A DNA stretch of 64,000 bases, from positions 1,302,001 to 1,366,000 of the forward strand of contig JBCAML010000019.1 in assembly GCA_038503075.1 (NCBI GenBank), written 5' to 3'. Under the pieces are notes generated by a model that worked only from the letters and a program-made list of their open reading frames with translations, made no database searches and was not told where the DNA came from. A program made the translations under genes and the position numbers. Below, piece by piece: positions 1 to 11,845 of this stretch. Every line of letters begins with the position of its first letter. Position 1 is the stretch's first letter. Origin of the DNA: Gyromitra esculenta (taxonomy: Eukaryota > Ascomycota > Pezizomycetes > Pezizales > Discinaceae).

Positions 1-518
1 GTCGGTGTTGTAAGGTGCGTCACCATAATCAAGAATTCATGCACAGAAAAAAAAAGTCGGGGCAGCTCGGTTTCGGGGCTTATGTCAGCATGCGGTCCAA
101 TCATGTGATGTCCGACGACTCTATTGTCTTTCGTGGGCTTGTTGGATAGCCATTTGGCCTGTAGGCGGATCTAGAGAACTAACGTACTCAAGGAATCTAC
201 TACAGGTCGTTTTGTGGGCCCCTTCGAAATCTATGGACAAGAAAACAATATCGTCAGTGCGAGAGTGATAGCTCATGATTGATTCCAGTTCGCAGCTTAG
301 TGAAAGATCGCAATCTCTGGCTATATTTAGCAAGAGATATGGCATAAACAGAGAGACCTTCTATATAAATACATGCAGTCACAGATAGCCCTAATTTTTG
401 GTAGATGCAGAAAGAACTCTCAATCTCGTCATATTACCCCTTTCTCATCGCAAACTGTCTTGAAAGCAGGGAGGAAAGCCAGCCATAAAGAACTTTCACT
501 TAGAAATCTGCATAGACA
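1..518. other. Intergenic / window edge
   Basis: This stretch lies downstream of the HeLo-pseudokinase gene. It contains only short reading frames without recognisable protein signatures, an A-run near position 48, and no repeat that I can define. Nothing else is seen. Confidence 0.5.
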
Positions 519-2171
519 TCAAAGAATCTGTTTCCCTGCCTTGCAAACATCAACCACCTTCTCGTTGAAAGCAGCCATGAGCTTCGACTCCTGCGCATCG
601 TCATTTTGTATTACTGGTGGTTCTAAACAAAACAACACCGCATCTCGATACTTCTCACCCATAAAATGACCTAATCTTTCCCGCGGGTTTTTAGCTAGTG
701 TATTTTTAATAGCATATCCTGATTTAACTTTCTCTGTAAAAAACTCACGAGCAACCATCCATGTCCCGATCTCAAGAAGCATGACACCGAAGGCATAAAC
801 GTCGTGCTCCTTTTGAAAACGTTTAGTTGGAAGACCATGGCGATGCGGGTGACGGTAGATATCAGTGTCAAAGTCGAGGTTTACGTGATAATGGCCCCCC
901 CCGATTGAGGGGTTTGCGATTGGTCTGGAGTACTCAAATCCGCAGAGATACGGCGAAGAGAAATCCCAGCCTTGCTCGCTCACCCCCTCCCTATTCGCTT
1001 TCTGGAGGAAGAAGACCTTTTGACTGCTGATGCTTTTGTGCACCCAGTCTACCAGGAACCACTCCATGAGAGCATACCCCATCGCGTACGCTATGCCGAA
1101 CCGTTGGCCAAGAGTTGGTCGGGTGTCTTTCGTGAGAGTGGAAATGGCGAGGTATAAGGAAAATGGCGGTGTAGCAGTGTCGTAGTCTTGAGGGATATTA
1201 AAGACCAAACCGAAGAGGGCCTCTGTTTGGAAATATCCGAGGCAGTGAGGGGTGTAGCAAGTATGGTCGTTATCTTCTTCTACACCCAAGAGTCTTGCAA
1301 GGAGTCGGATTTCCTGGAACGCCCACGCGTAGTCGCTTTCTGTTTTGTATGTCTTGAACCCAACCAAGACTACTGAGCCGTTTAAATTTGCACTGTGAAA
1401 CTGTCGAATGGCTTGTTTATCGTACCAGTCGGGTATAGTAAGCTCGGAAATGCTTTCGGCATTAATCTCTGTAGGTTGATTTCCCTGAGTAGGATCCAAG
1501 ATGAGTAGTCGTGTATTGGTAAGTTTCGAGAAACCCAGCGTTTTGGCGTCTTTGCAGAGATCCTGGAGTTGAGAAACGCTATCTGAGAAGCGAGGAAGTG
1601 GTAGAAGAGTCAATTTCATAACTTCGACGAGTTTTGTCGTCCACTTCTGATCTTTCACCACCTCTTCTAGTTTTTTGCGATCAAAGAGAGCCCATTCTAG
1701 TTTTGTGAACTTCCGTGAGATTCGATCGCGGAGCCCCAAGGGAGGTTTTGTCGGTTTTGGCGATTTAGGGATATCGATAGCCCCCAGAAGCAAGTTCCTC
1801 CGATCCACGTTCCCCCCAAGCTGCTGCCCACTAGCACCCACTTTCCACCATTCTTCCAAATTTTCCATCATCGTTCTGTAGCTTTCCTCGTATTTTGCAG
1901 CCAACCGGGCATATTCCCCTACCGCTTTCCTTAGCTCTTCCAGGATTCGCTTGATCTGGGCTACCCAGCATGTCTCGAGACTGTAGATGAGCTTGCTCTC
2001 TATGAACCGCTTGCCAAAAGTTGCGAGGATAGTTTGATGGTAAGTGAATTCTGACTCGAGTTTTCAAAAATCTTTATCCTAATTTGTTGCGTCGATGACT
2101 GTTTGTGTAATAAACGTACCGATCTCGAAAGCCTCGTTGAAAACGGCTGTAGCAAGTCCTGCAATATCCAT
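519..2171 (-). CDS. HeLo domain - pseudokinase protein (MLKL-like architecture)
   Basis: A predicted 527-residue protein from two exons, 2171-2120 and 2050-519. The 69-nt intron (GTACGT..CAG) joins the start MDIAGLATAVFNEAFEI in frame to EFTYHQTILATFGKRF. That amphipathic helical start is typical of the fungal HeLo (prion-inhibition and propagation) domain, which runs to about residue 210. HeLo domains of the HET-S type insert in membranes and kill cells. The second half (about 220-527) has a protein-kinase fold, best seen in the segment HDVYAFGVMLLEIGTW. The catalytic loop HRD is replaced by WVHKSISS, the DFG site by CGFEYS, and the usual beta-3 lysine is not evident, so I infer a pseudokinase. 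No C-terminal amyloid motif is seen. The function is inferred from the architecture; the HeLo call is strong and the pseudokinase call good. Confidence 0.85.
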
Positions 2172-2889
2172 GACTGGGGTTTCTTTTTTTTGGGGGGGGA
2201 GCTAGGTAGGCAATATAGTTGTCTCTGCTACCGATCTAGGCATTTTGTAATTGACCCTGCAGTTTGCCATGGAATCCCCAGAGAGGCTCTGGAATATAAG
2301 TTACCCGGAAACTTCGGTTTCGGTGTGTATATTCATGCATCATCACTCGCCAGAAGCAGAGGGCTGAATAACGACCAAATACCGTGACTCTTAGTTGAAG
2401 AAAGCACACTAAACTTCTAGCGTCTACATCTCCTCTCCAAAGGGGAAGATGATTATTACAAGAGACGAAAGTGAGTAAATTCAAATTCCAAGCCCATGTT
2501 GAGTTTATTTTATATTAGTATAGGGTTAACAGGCTCTACTATGAAGTATACCTAGCTACTGGCATATTGATTGGTTGGAGCTACTAAATCGGCGAAATGG
2601 TTGTCTCAAAGCTCGTTGGGTTGTGCTCTATCTGGCTAATTCAACCTCAAAGGGGATCCAATCCATTTGTTTAAGAAATTAACTACCAGGCTTTTACACA
2701 GCGGGGGTTCTCTTTAGAGTATTTCGACTAACTAACCCCAGAACAAACAAGTTTATCCAAAGTCGTCTACCGGATCCATTGGAGTAATATATTCATGGAA
2801 TTTCTCAAACACTGGGAATCAATGGACTTCTACGACCCTTCAGAGTATCAGCAACGGAAGGAGTTCCAGAGCTCTGGCAATTGCAAGCC
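2172..2889. other. Intergenic
   Basis: This is the upstream region of the HeLo-pseudokinase gene, followed by AT-rich sequence leading into the ankyrin relic. A T8-G8 homopolymer junction lies at about 2184-2199. No gene is seen. Confidence 0.5.
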
Positions 2890-3670
2890 GCTGACCACGT
2901 TATCTCATGATCAAGAGGAAGTCTAGAACTAGTCGAACTGTTTCTGAAGCGGGATGCAAATCCTAATTATAATACACCAGGTAAGCGTGGGACTGCGCTT
3001 CACGGTGCAGCGCGAGCCAAATTGGTCAGAATAATTCGAGCTCTGCTAGATGGAGGTGTCGATCCTAACATCCAAGGGCCCTAATGGATCAGTTATCCAA
3101 CTAACCGTATTGCCAGGGGCGAGTATTGCAATTGCTTTGGGATTAGCTGAGTTATTATTAGCTAGAGGAGCAGATGCCACAGCGAGGAGTACTAGTGAGG
3201 GCAATATACTAGAGGCAGCGGCCTCAACTGGTAGCGAGGTTTTGGTCAAAAGACTCCTGGATGCCGGAGCTCAGGTAAACGCTAGCTCAGGTCGAAGTGG
3301 ATTGCAGGCAGTAGTTAATAAATACGAAAACTTAGAATTGGTTAAGCTGCTGCTAGACAATGGAGCAGATCTGGGTCTCGGAGGTAGCGGGGGGTCTCTA
3401 GGATCGGCTGTCTACTATGGCCATGGGGATGAAAGAAAAGTGGAACTGCTATTACGAAGGGGCGCTGACCCAAACGCCAAAGGTGGATTTTTTTTTCTTG
3501 GAAGTATATTGAAGGGAGTACAAAATCCCAAAGCAAAGGGCTTTATCTAGGGTCAGCCAACCATTGACGATACCGCCGAGGTGACAGATGAGACATACCG
3601 AAGCACGAAAATCACTCAGATACTCCTGGATTGGGGAGCACACGACGAAACTAAACTAGATAGGTGGAGT
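2890..3670 (+). pseudogene. Ankyrin-repeat gene relic
   Basis: About seven ankyrin-like units can be read, but not in one frame. The first part (about 2925-3080) reads KRGTALHGAARAKLVRIIRA followed by LLDGGVDPN and then hits a stop. The reading then shifts to the frame starting near 3050, with LLLARGADATARSTSEGN and LLDAGAQVNASSGRSG, and stops at 3550. A further unit, ILLDWGAHDE, is visible at about 3615-3655. No start codon or N-terminal domain precedes it. The GADVNA-type signature is the one found in fungal NLR ankyrin tails and resembles the intact NLR at 36-41 kb, so this may be the tail of a dead NLR. A live gene with unusual introns is possible but less likely, because the stops are not flanked by good splice sites. 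Confidence 0.7.
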
Positions 3671-5607
3671 TTAATGGTTGACGAGATTTCTATATACATG
3701 TATCCATTATCCCTCTCCGATATATGTATATAATGCGCAACTTCTGATAAAGCGGTACTTTGAGCGATATGTACGACAACCTTATGGGTCATTAAACCCA
3801 GTAATATTTGCTAATTGCAAAAAAAAGTCCTCAGTTTTGCTAGATATTGGCTGACCGAACTATCCGAACATCACGATAAGATCGATATACCAAACGACAC
3901 TCCAGATGTACCATTTCTCCATGTAAAAATCAAAACTTAGCCATCGCTAAACGCGCGAGCCAGCCGAATAGTATTTCGAATACGAACCAGAGATGAAGAA
4001 GTTATCAAGGCACCACACATCGACAGGAACGGGCCCTACGAAAACAATAACATCTGGTTCAAAGCTGAGGTACGCCCGTTCAACTCGAGCCGGCCGCATA
4101 TAGTTATCCAGAGGGGTTTTTGTGGTTCAGTAGAAAACCAGATACACTACGTAGTTTGGGATATCAGAAATACTAATGGTGAAATTTAGGGGTTTGTCGT
4201 TGGTCTACGTTCGGGGGACGTGATGGATGCTTGTGCAAAGACTTCGACAGATCTTTATCTTAATTATGTTGATTCAATGGAAACTACCGCCCACTAAACT
4301 CATCCTAGCCCTCTTAGTCAATAGTAGGTTCCCTGGTCCATTAGTACAACCTATTGAGCATTAATAGTACCTCTTTAGGCTTCTAAGTGTCGAAATCGCA
4401 ACAACAGAGTATAGTGCGGTCTAATGAGTGGGAGAAATGATTCCTATTGGTCGATAGATCGCCTTGCACTCCACCACAGATTTATTAGGCATCTATTAGC
4501 GTCTCCAGCCCTTTTAAGTAATGCCGCACATTGTTTGAGCCTAAATACGAACTGAGAGCTTACATGGTGATAAGTGGTATGATTTGATGCGTAGACAGGT
4601 TCTTTAGCCTAATTAACGTAATATCTTGTTTCATCCAGTCAACCACCAGCGATGTGGTTTCCCGTTTCTTTAAATTATCCTTCGGACAGCCTAGATATTC
4701 AAACAAGCTGCTCTCATACATCCGCTTGTCTAGTCTGGCTAACTTGATTCGGGTCTAGTTAGATGAGGCCACGAACAAATCACACCTAAGTAATCGAGAA
4801 CCAGTAACAAGCATCCTCAATGGATTTTGAGTAGATTTAGTAGCAATCCGCTAACGCATCAAAACAATATGCGGAGCCCATAGAACACGGTATCGAATAA
4901 TAATACAAAAACCGATATAAAAAAATTAACCCCAATGCTCCAGCGAAGCTTTAGGCGAACGAGTGATACGGAATGAACATGGTTCTGGTCCATCTCTAAC
5001 AATGATGACACTAGATATGCCACGTTTAGTAACGCCTTTTCGATAGTAATATCGTATTCTAAGCAATTGTTAGTAAACATAAACCATTTATTTGGAACAG
5101 CCCTTGCTCTAGCTGATTAGTAGAGGAAGGTGTAGTCGAACAAAATCTATTGATAGTCTACTTCAATACTCTTTTTTGCTAGTAATCTGCCCGACAGAAC
5201 CGGAGAACCGGCTTTCTGGCTGTAAGTACCATAGTTGTAGATTCTTAGAATGCCTTGTCTTCAGTGATATATGGTAAACGGTACACTCCAGTCGAATAAG
5301 ACCATTTGATAGTTCAGAGGCTCAACTACTAGTCCCGAGCAGTCAGCACGCTTCGCCCAACACTAGCCTGATAGATGATGATACATCCCAATAGGGTGTT
5401 GAGAATTATTATCTAGCGACCAAAATACGAAGCACCTCCACGCATTCCAGCCCCACTAGCTAAAATGTCATACGCAACCACCCTAGTCTCCGATCCACCA
5501 AGAAGTAAAATTTAGCTAAATAAAGTATACTAGCCAAATCAAGCACATTCACCAGAACTTCTCGCCTCGCAAATACACGAAACAATTGGCTGGATCACCT
5601 CAGAAAA

Positions 5608-5870
5608 GGTAACTGAACCCCAATTGCTAGTGGTGTATTGAATGTGATGGGATTTTCTGCTTGTCTGTTTTAAGTATCGGGGAATACTCGAGGCCGATAC
5701 TGGTTAGTAGGTTGCTGTTCAATATTCTGTATCTGGGGTATCTGAACCCTGTGGTTATTAGCGGTGTATTGAATGTGTTGGATTTCCGCCTATCGACGTC
5801 GTGGACTAGTTGAATACATTTGACGGTTAGTGTGTTTGTAGATGTAGCTCGCTACCAATAGAAGGATGAG
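5608..5870. repeat. Degenerate 131-bp tandem duplication
   Basis: Two neighbouring segments start with GGTAACTGAACCC (5608) and GGTATCTGAACCC (5739). Both then contain GGTGTATTGAATGTG followed by TTGG/ATGG and a TTTC-rich stretch. The spacing is about 131 bp and similarity fades toward the ends. Confidence 0.5.
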
Positions 5871-7565
5871 ATAGTGGGTGATTGATGGTAGCTTGAATAC
5901 CTTGATTCGGATAGTCGTCTTTAAATGGTACTTTAGGGTCTTTCAATGTAATTCGATGACTGACGAGTGCTCTCTGGCGGGACTATTGAATCAGTGTAAA
6001 ACGAATCGTATAGCTGTGGGATTGTTAGGCTTTGTGTTTTCTGAATAATAATATTCGTTGAGGATGGTGAAGACTAAGGTTGTTGGCCCTTATAGCAATG
6101 TTCACACCAGTGGGTATGTCTGCCGAGCATTCCGTGAATAGCTCGACCAAACAAATATTTCTTGACAGCTCTGTTGAATAGGTGTGGAACAGGGTTTAAA
6201 TGAAGAAGCTAAAGGTAATGTTGTCTGTTCCTAGGATGACCAAATCGGAAGTGGGAACTGCATGGATAGTTAGCTCATCTAGAGGAGAGTGATGGAGGTG
6301 GGATTTGATGAGCGAATGATGTTTGAAAGTTTGTATGTTGTTTGTGTGTTTAAATAAGACTGTAGTTGTCGATGTCTTTGACCAGCTAATGCTTGAGTCT
6401 GAGGTTGATTGATGAAGTTAGTTGGATGGTGGGGTGGTGATGGATGGAATGGCAGCTGGTGGAGGGTGTTAGTAGATGATTAATCGGGAAGGTTCTCCCA
6501 CTCACGCGAGCCTGGTCGTTGTTGGAAGATGGATCGGATCGGATAGGGTGTCCATGTCCGAGATTAAGAAAGATCTGGTAACTTGCCTGACCGACCATAC
6601 CATGTTTCGACTAGCTCATTCAATCTACCAAACAAAAGTCAACACTAGGTCGACTCCAGCAACGAATACACTGCTGATATCTGTCCAATTTATCCAGTTC
6701 AGTGGATTGTGCGACAAAAAATAAAACTGCCGGCTTGGTTTTGTTTGGATTGGCGATGTCGCGATAATCGAATCGCAGATCCATCTCGATCGCACCCGTT
6801 GTTGTTCGTTGTTCGTTTCCCGCGCCGTGGCACTGGCTCACCGCTTGTCACGCATCCTGCAGCCAACCCAACCCAACCCGGACCTGTCAGACCTGCGTTA
6901 CCGTGTCACGTCAGCCTCGCCAGCTGGCTGTTTGGGGGTGGCGGCCGCACTGAGCGGGGGGAGGTTTTCAGGGCGAACGCCGGATCCGATAATCTGCTCA
7001 TGTTTCGCTTAGTGGGATTTTGACTCGGTGTCTTTCTCATTTATAGTTAGCCGTTCGTTCTCGGGGTTTAAAGGGAGGGAAATTGGTATTCCCAGATGCC
7101 TCGGCGATGGTGATGGATTATCAGGCTGGCTACAGGTATTACGTGTATTACATGTATGGGGCTCTACACCATCGTGGACAGGGAGGATTCTCGTCTGAAA
7201 ACGGATGGAGGCAACGGAAATGGAGACGGCAATGCCTTGTGGGGGTAGAGTCTGTCTCGGCCTTGTTTTCCCACATATCTACGTGTAGCCCCGCCTGGAT
7301 ACTCTGGCGGCCAGCATTGATTGATTGAAGCGTCATTACCGATGCTAACCAATTAATGTTCCGGACGCGGTATTAATTTTCTGGCCTGACTAAGGGAGGG
7401 AGGGAGGATATGGCGGAGTAGTCAGGAACAGGACATTACACACATGGGGGACTGGCTTGTTATGGAAGCATTCCATTGCTTGTTCATCACCATTATCTGA
7501 TTACATGTATTCACGTCTGGCTGTCTGGCTGTATACCTTACATCTACCGGCCGATCGTAGAAACG

Positions 7566-7566
<1 letters not shown>

Positions 7567-7597
<31 letters not shown>
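7567..7597. repeat. (CCAG)n microsatellite
   Basis: About seven perfect AGCC/CCAG units lie in the upstream region of the LRR gene. Confidence 0.85.
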
Positions 7598-7598
<1 letters not shown>

Positions 7599-7956
7599 CT
7601 TTCCCACATTTATAATCCCCACCCTATCTCTTGGAACATCGGCGTTTATTCGTTTATCTGCACCCAACCACACCCCGGCCCTGCCCAGCGACAGCCTACA
7701 GGGTTGAGCGAGTAGTTAGCTAGGTGTGTAGCGGTTCCCCACACTCAAGACCTCCCCCCCGACGATCTCCGCGCAGCACAGAAAACGGAACTGACCTGAT
7801 CTGAGGAGTCAGGTGAAGTGGAGGGACTGCTCTTTCTCTGAGTACTGCTGCTTATCCCTCCATTTCTTCGTCCTCTGTGTGCTGTACTCTAGCCCCGTTC
7901 CTCTCCATTGCTTCAGCCAGCCACCAGCCCAGCGTGGTGCAGACAGCTCAACGATC

Positions 7957-8020
7957 GTCCATCCATCCATCCATCCACCCACCCATCCATCCATCCATCC
8001 ATCCATATATCTATCCATCT
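7957..8020. repeat. (CATC)n microsatellite
   Basis: An imperfect array of about twelve CATC units lies just 5' of the predicted start of the LRR gene at 8066. A short (ACAG)n run follows at 8041-8055. The array probably falls in the promoter or 5' UTR. Confidence 0.85.
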
Positions 8021-8065
8021 ACATCGGATCTTGATACAATACAGACAGACAGACATTGCTCGCGA

Positions 8066-11000
8066 ATGCCGATTTCTGAGGTTATGACAAGTGACGTGAG
8101 CTGGATGCATTTCTCACACAGAGGTAGTCCATTCACCTCCAAGGCGCCCAGCCCAGTAAATCCCGAATTGAAAAAGCTCTCGTGAAGAATCGCAGTAGTG
8201 GGAAGGAAAGAAAGAAAACACCATCCATTGCATAGCTAACACTTCCTATCTCGCATGCAGACTCCCGTTCGCGTTCAAACTCAAATCCAAACCCTGCCAC
8301 CACTTCCACCATATCACTCCCTCCAACCTCCTCCTCCCCACCTGGTAAATCCTCCTCACCACCAAAACACGGTCCCAGTGATCCCCCCATACACCACCAT
8401 CCACACCTCCCAAATGTGCACCATCCAACCCTCCCCCAACCCACCTCCTCCCCATCACTAACTAACGGAACCGGCACCAGCGCGTCCACTCCGACACCGT
8501 CTCGTCGTGGCTCATGGCTCAGCAGCATATCCTCAAAATTCTCCTCCAGCACCGAAAACCAACCCCCATCAACGTCTCCCGCCTCTCCCGCCTCCGAATC
8601 CACACCCCCGGAGTCACGGCCTCCCGGCTTCCTCATCAGCACGCTGAGAAAGTTCTCCTCACCGAGCACAGCCGGAGGTCGTTTCGGCCGCGGCGGTACG
8701 CCGTGCGTCCCAAAATGCGAACGCATGGTACTGAACCGGGACGTGGCGAGGGAGCGCTGTAAAATCAGTGAGCTCGACGGCGGGAAATTGAGGAAGGTGG
8801 CATTTTGTGTCGATGTTGAGGTCGCACCAATCGATCAGGATATGGAAGCGCGACGAATCGAAAAGAAACGACGGAAGGAAGTAAAGGCTGCTGAGAAGGA
8901 GAAGGAGAGTGTGAATGGCAGTAGCAATAGCAATATCAATGGTAATGGTAATGGGAGTGAGAGTTCGCCCGCTCCGCCGCCGGAAACGGCTGCTCCAAAG
9001 AAAGAGAAAACGAAGGAGGAGAAACGGGAAAGGAAAGAAAGGAAGAAGGAGCGACGAGCGAATGAAAAGATGACCCCGTTGCTTGACGAAGAGGGTTTAG
9101 CTGGTGATTCTCTGGACCCTAATGTGAAGGCTGGTGATGATGGGGTGAAGATGTCGGTTCCAGTGGCACCAGTGAGGAAAATTCATATAAAACCGACTAC
9201 AGATCCTGCTCGTATCTACAAGCAATGCTGCCAGCTCCGCGAAACGCAGCAGTTGCCAAAAGTCACTGAGCAGCTCACCCTTGCCAATGGCGCGGCCGTC
9301 CTTCAGATTCTTGATCTCTCTGGCCATAAGTTCGTTCTTCCGGATGCTGTCGCGCTCTCGGATTTCCTCGCACTGGTTCCGGTCAAGTGTCTACTGATGG
9401 AGTCCTGCGCACTGACAGACGAGATGGTCCGTGTCATTCTCTGTGGTTTAACGATCGTAAAACCACATCTGCCACCACCGAAGAAAGGCGAAGAACCCGA
9501 GAAGCCCGAGAGACCGGATAAACCAACCTTCTCTGGTCGGCACGGGAAGGCTAGAGGCGTAGTGGAACGAATATCTTTCAAGGACAATCCGAAGATTGGT
9601 CGTGATGGCTGGCGCTATATCAGTTTATTCATCCATATGTCGCATACACTGAAAGCGATTGACGTCTCGCTCATACCGCTTCCACGACCACCAAGTGTCT
9701 ATGCTCCGTCGCATCCTGGTCATCCAGGCCATATCAAAGGTGTTAAGAGGGAGCGGACGCTACCGGCGAATGATACGACTGCGTTGTTCTCGCGTGCGCT
9801 TGGTGAGAGGTTGATTAGCGTAGGACTTGAAGAGCTGGCGCTCGGAGGCTGCGGGTTGAGTTCAGAACAGCTAGCGTGCATCTTGGTTGGGATTACGAAG
9901 GGTGGGACGAAGAGAGTGGGGCTGGCGGGGAACAAGATTAGCGTGGATGGGATGGCGATGTTGGGAAGGTGGATTAAGGGTGGTGAGGAGAGAGTGGGGT
10001 TGTGTGAGGCATTGGAGTTATCGGGGAATAGTATACAGGTTTGTAACCATCTCTCTATTATGGTTTGGGGTGGAATTGTGGTGTTAATGGGCGTTTTAGG
10101 ATCACGTGGATATGATATCTGCATCCCTCACGTCCACCTCTCCGCTACTTGCACTGTCATTATCGAATTGCAACCTCTCAGCTGCTTCGCTATCGACACT
10201 ACTCCCAGCACTCACAATACTGCCCCGATTCCGCCTTCTCGATCTCTCCAATAACCCTCTCCTCTTCTCTGAGCAACCCGATGCCCTTCCTCTTCTACGG
10301 AAATACTTACCACGCTTGCACTCACTCCGGAAGCTCCAACTTTCCAACACCGATATGACACCAGACCACGCAATTGGGCTAAGCGAGATCCTCCCAGAGA
10401 TACCAATGCTCGCGCACTTCGACATAACCGGCAACACCGCTCTCCTCCCAACCGCCCCATCCCCGATCAGCAGTGGCGGCACTGACGCCGAAAACCGATT
10501 CAACGATGGTGGCAGCCTTGAGGAGGGTGCAGCCCTTTTCACCGCTCTTGTTGCTGCCGTCAAGGTCAGTAAGACTATCGTTAGAGTGGATACCGATGAC
10601 CTCAGCGCAAATACTGGAGACGTGATCAAAGCACTTGCGAGACGTGTTTTAGCCTACTGTCTCCGTAATATGGAAGCCGGTGCTTGCGACGATTGGACAA
10701 TCGACATGGATCTCAAATCTTCATTACGGTCGCCATCACCAGCTGACGACGACGACGATTATGATGACGATTTAGATGGACATGAAAGCGGATGGGAACA
10801 GGATGAGAACTATGTTGTCGGGGGGACGGGTGTGGTTAAAGCGCTTGGTGTGTGTTTGGGTAATAAACCGCACATGGGGAGAAGGGCGAGTGGTGGAAGT
10901 CAGTATAGGACTCCGTTCGGGATGCTACAGAGGGTGGATACGGGCGGGAGTGTAGGGAGCTTCATGACTGCGGATGAAGGCGATGAGGAAGGCGGAGAGA

Positions 11001-11845
11001 GAGCTGGAGAGATGGCGAGGACGTTGCTGGGAAGGGCGAGGAGGATTAAGGAGAGAATTCAACCGGCACTGAGGAAAGCGTGTAGTGGGCAGGTGGAGGA
11101 GATGCAGCATCGTGAGTTCCCCCTTCCCATGATTCAGCTGGTTTGTGTTCTATCAAAAATTACTTACACTATACTTCTAGGCCGACTCCTCTTCCTTGAT
11201 GAAACACTATACCGCGTTATCCGTCGTTTCGAGGAGGAATATCCCGAATGCCGTCTCCCGCTTGCTACTATCCCCGAACCACAGGAAGCACCCTCACCTC
11301 GTGGCTCCCTCTCATCCACTAATTCGGCGTCTATTCCATCTCCGCACCTTGATCTACAGGATAATCCTTCTTACGCTGTACATTCCACCGAAATTAAAAC
11401 CATCTCCCGCCGCGGCTCTGAGGTCTCTCTCGCATCCCGCAATCTAGATAATGAAGAAGGACAAATGCACCGTTTTGGTCACTTTATACGAAAAGAAGTA
11501 TTACGCCCGCAGACTCCAGACCATCTACACGGCGTGACGGGCGAGGAGATAGACGAAGAACATGTCCGTCGTATCAGACGGGTAGTCGAGGATATGGGTG
11601 GTGAGGAAATCCGCCGGAAAGTTCAACAGGGCGGCGGTGTTGAGAAGATGATCGAAAGGATTGGAGAGGCTGGGAGCGTATATGGTAAGGTGCTCGGCGG
11701 GGATATTGGCGGTATGACGGATCGTGAAGTGGAGGCTGTCGTACGATTGGAATGTTTTGGGGAGGGTATTAGGGTTGGTGATGGGGAGAGGCGGAGAGGT
11801 GATACGAAGCAGGGGAAGGTGATGGATCGGAGGAGTGGGCGATAG
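8066..11845 (+). CDS. Large leucine-rich-repeat protein
   Basis: A predicted 1,170-residue protein from exons 8066-8123, 8261-10038, 10100-11111 and 11181-11845. The first intron has a textbook GCTAAC branch point and a GCATGCAG acceptor. The short first exon ([19 protein letters not shown]) is the least certain part. The N-terminus is Ser/Pro-rich and basic, with a [12 protein letters not shown] stretch. A conserved block ([20 protein letters not shown], about 326-345) precedes RNase-inhibitor-like LRRs at about 365-725, for example [27 protein letters not shown] and [12 protein letters not shown]. After the LRRs come an acidic [12 protein letters not shown] tract near 827 and a charged C-terminal tail. 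The third intron is 69 nt, divisible by three and stop-free. The family looks conserved in filamentous ascomycetes, but I cannot assign a function. LRRs of this type usually bind proteins. Confidence 0.8.

Larger units (their letters stand above)
3671..8065. other. Gene-free region with decayed sequence
   Basis: No credible gene was found in 4.4 kb. The part from about 4,200 to 6,400 is dense in TA-containing words (ttag, ctag, tagt). That would fit repeat-induced point mutation of old repeats, but I did not compute it. A degenerate 131-bp tandem duplication sits at about 5,608-5,870. From about 6,700 the composition becomes coding-like or promoter-like and short simple repeats appear ahead of the LRR gene. 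TACATGTA palindromes lie at 3695, 7149 and 7502. Confidence 0.5.

Noticed and set aside
8133..8726. Minus-strand frame of 197 codons
   Set aside because: It is a mirror of the Ser/Pro-rich N-terminal exon of the LRR gene; Gly/Trp-rich composition is typical of antisense to proline-rich coding DNA.
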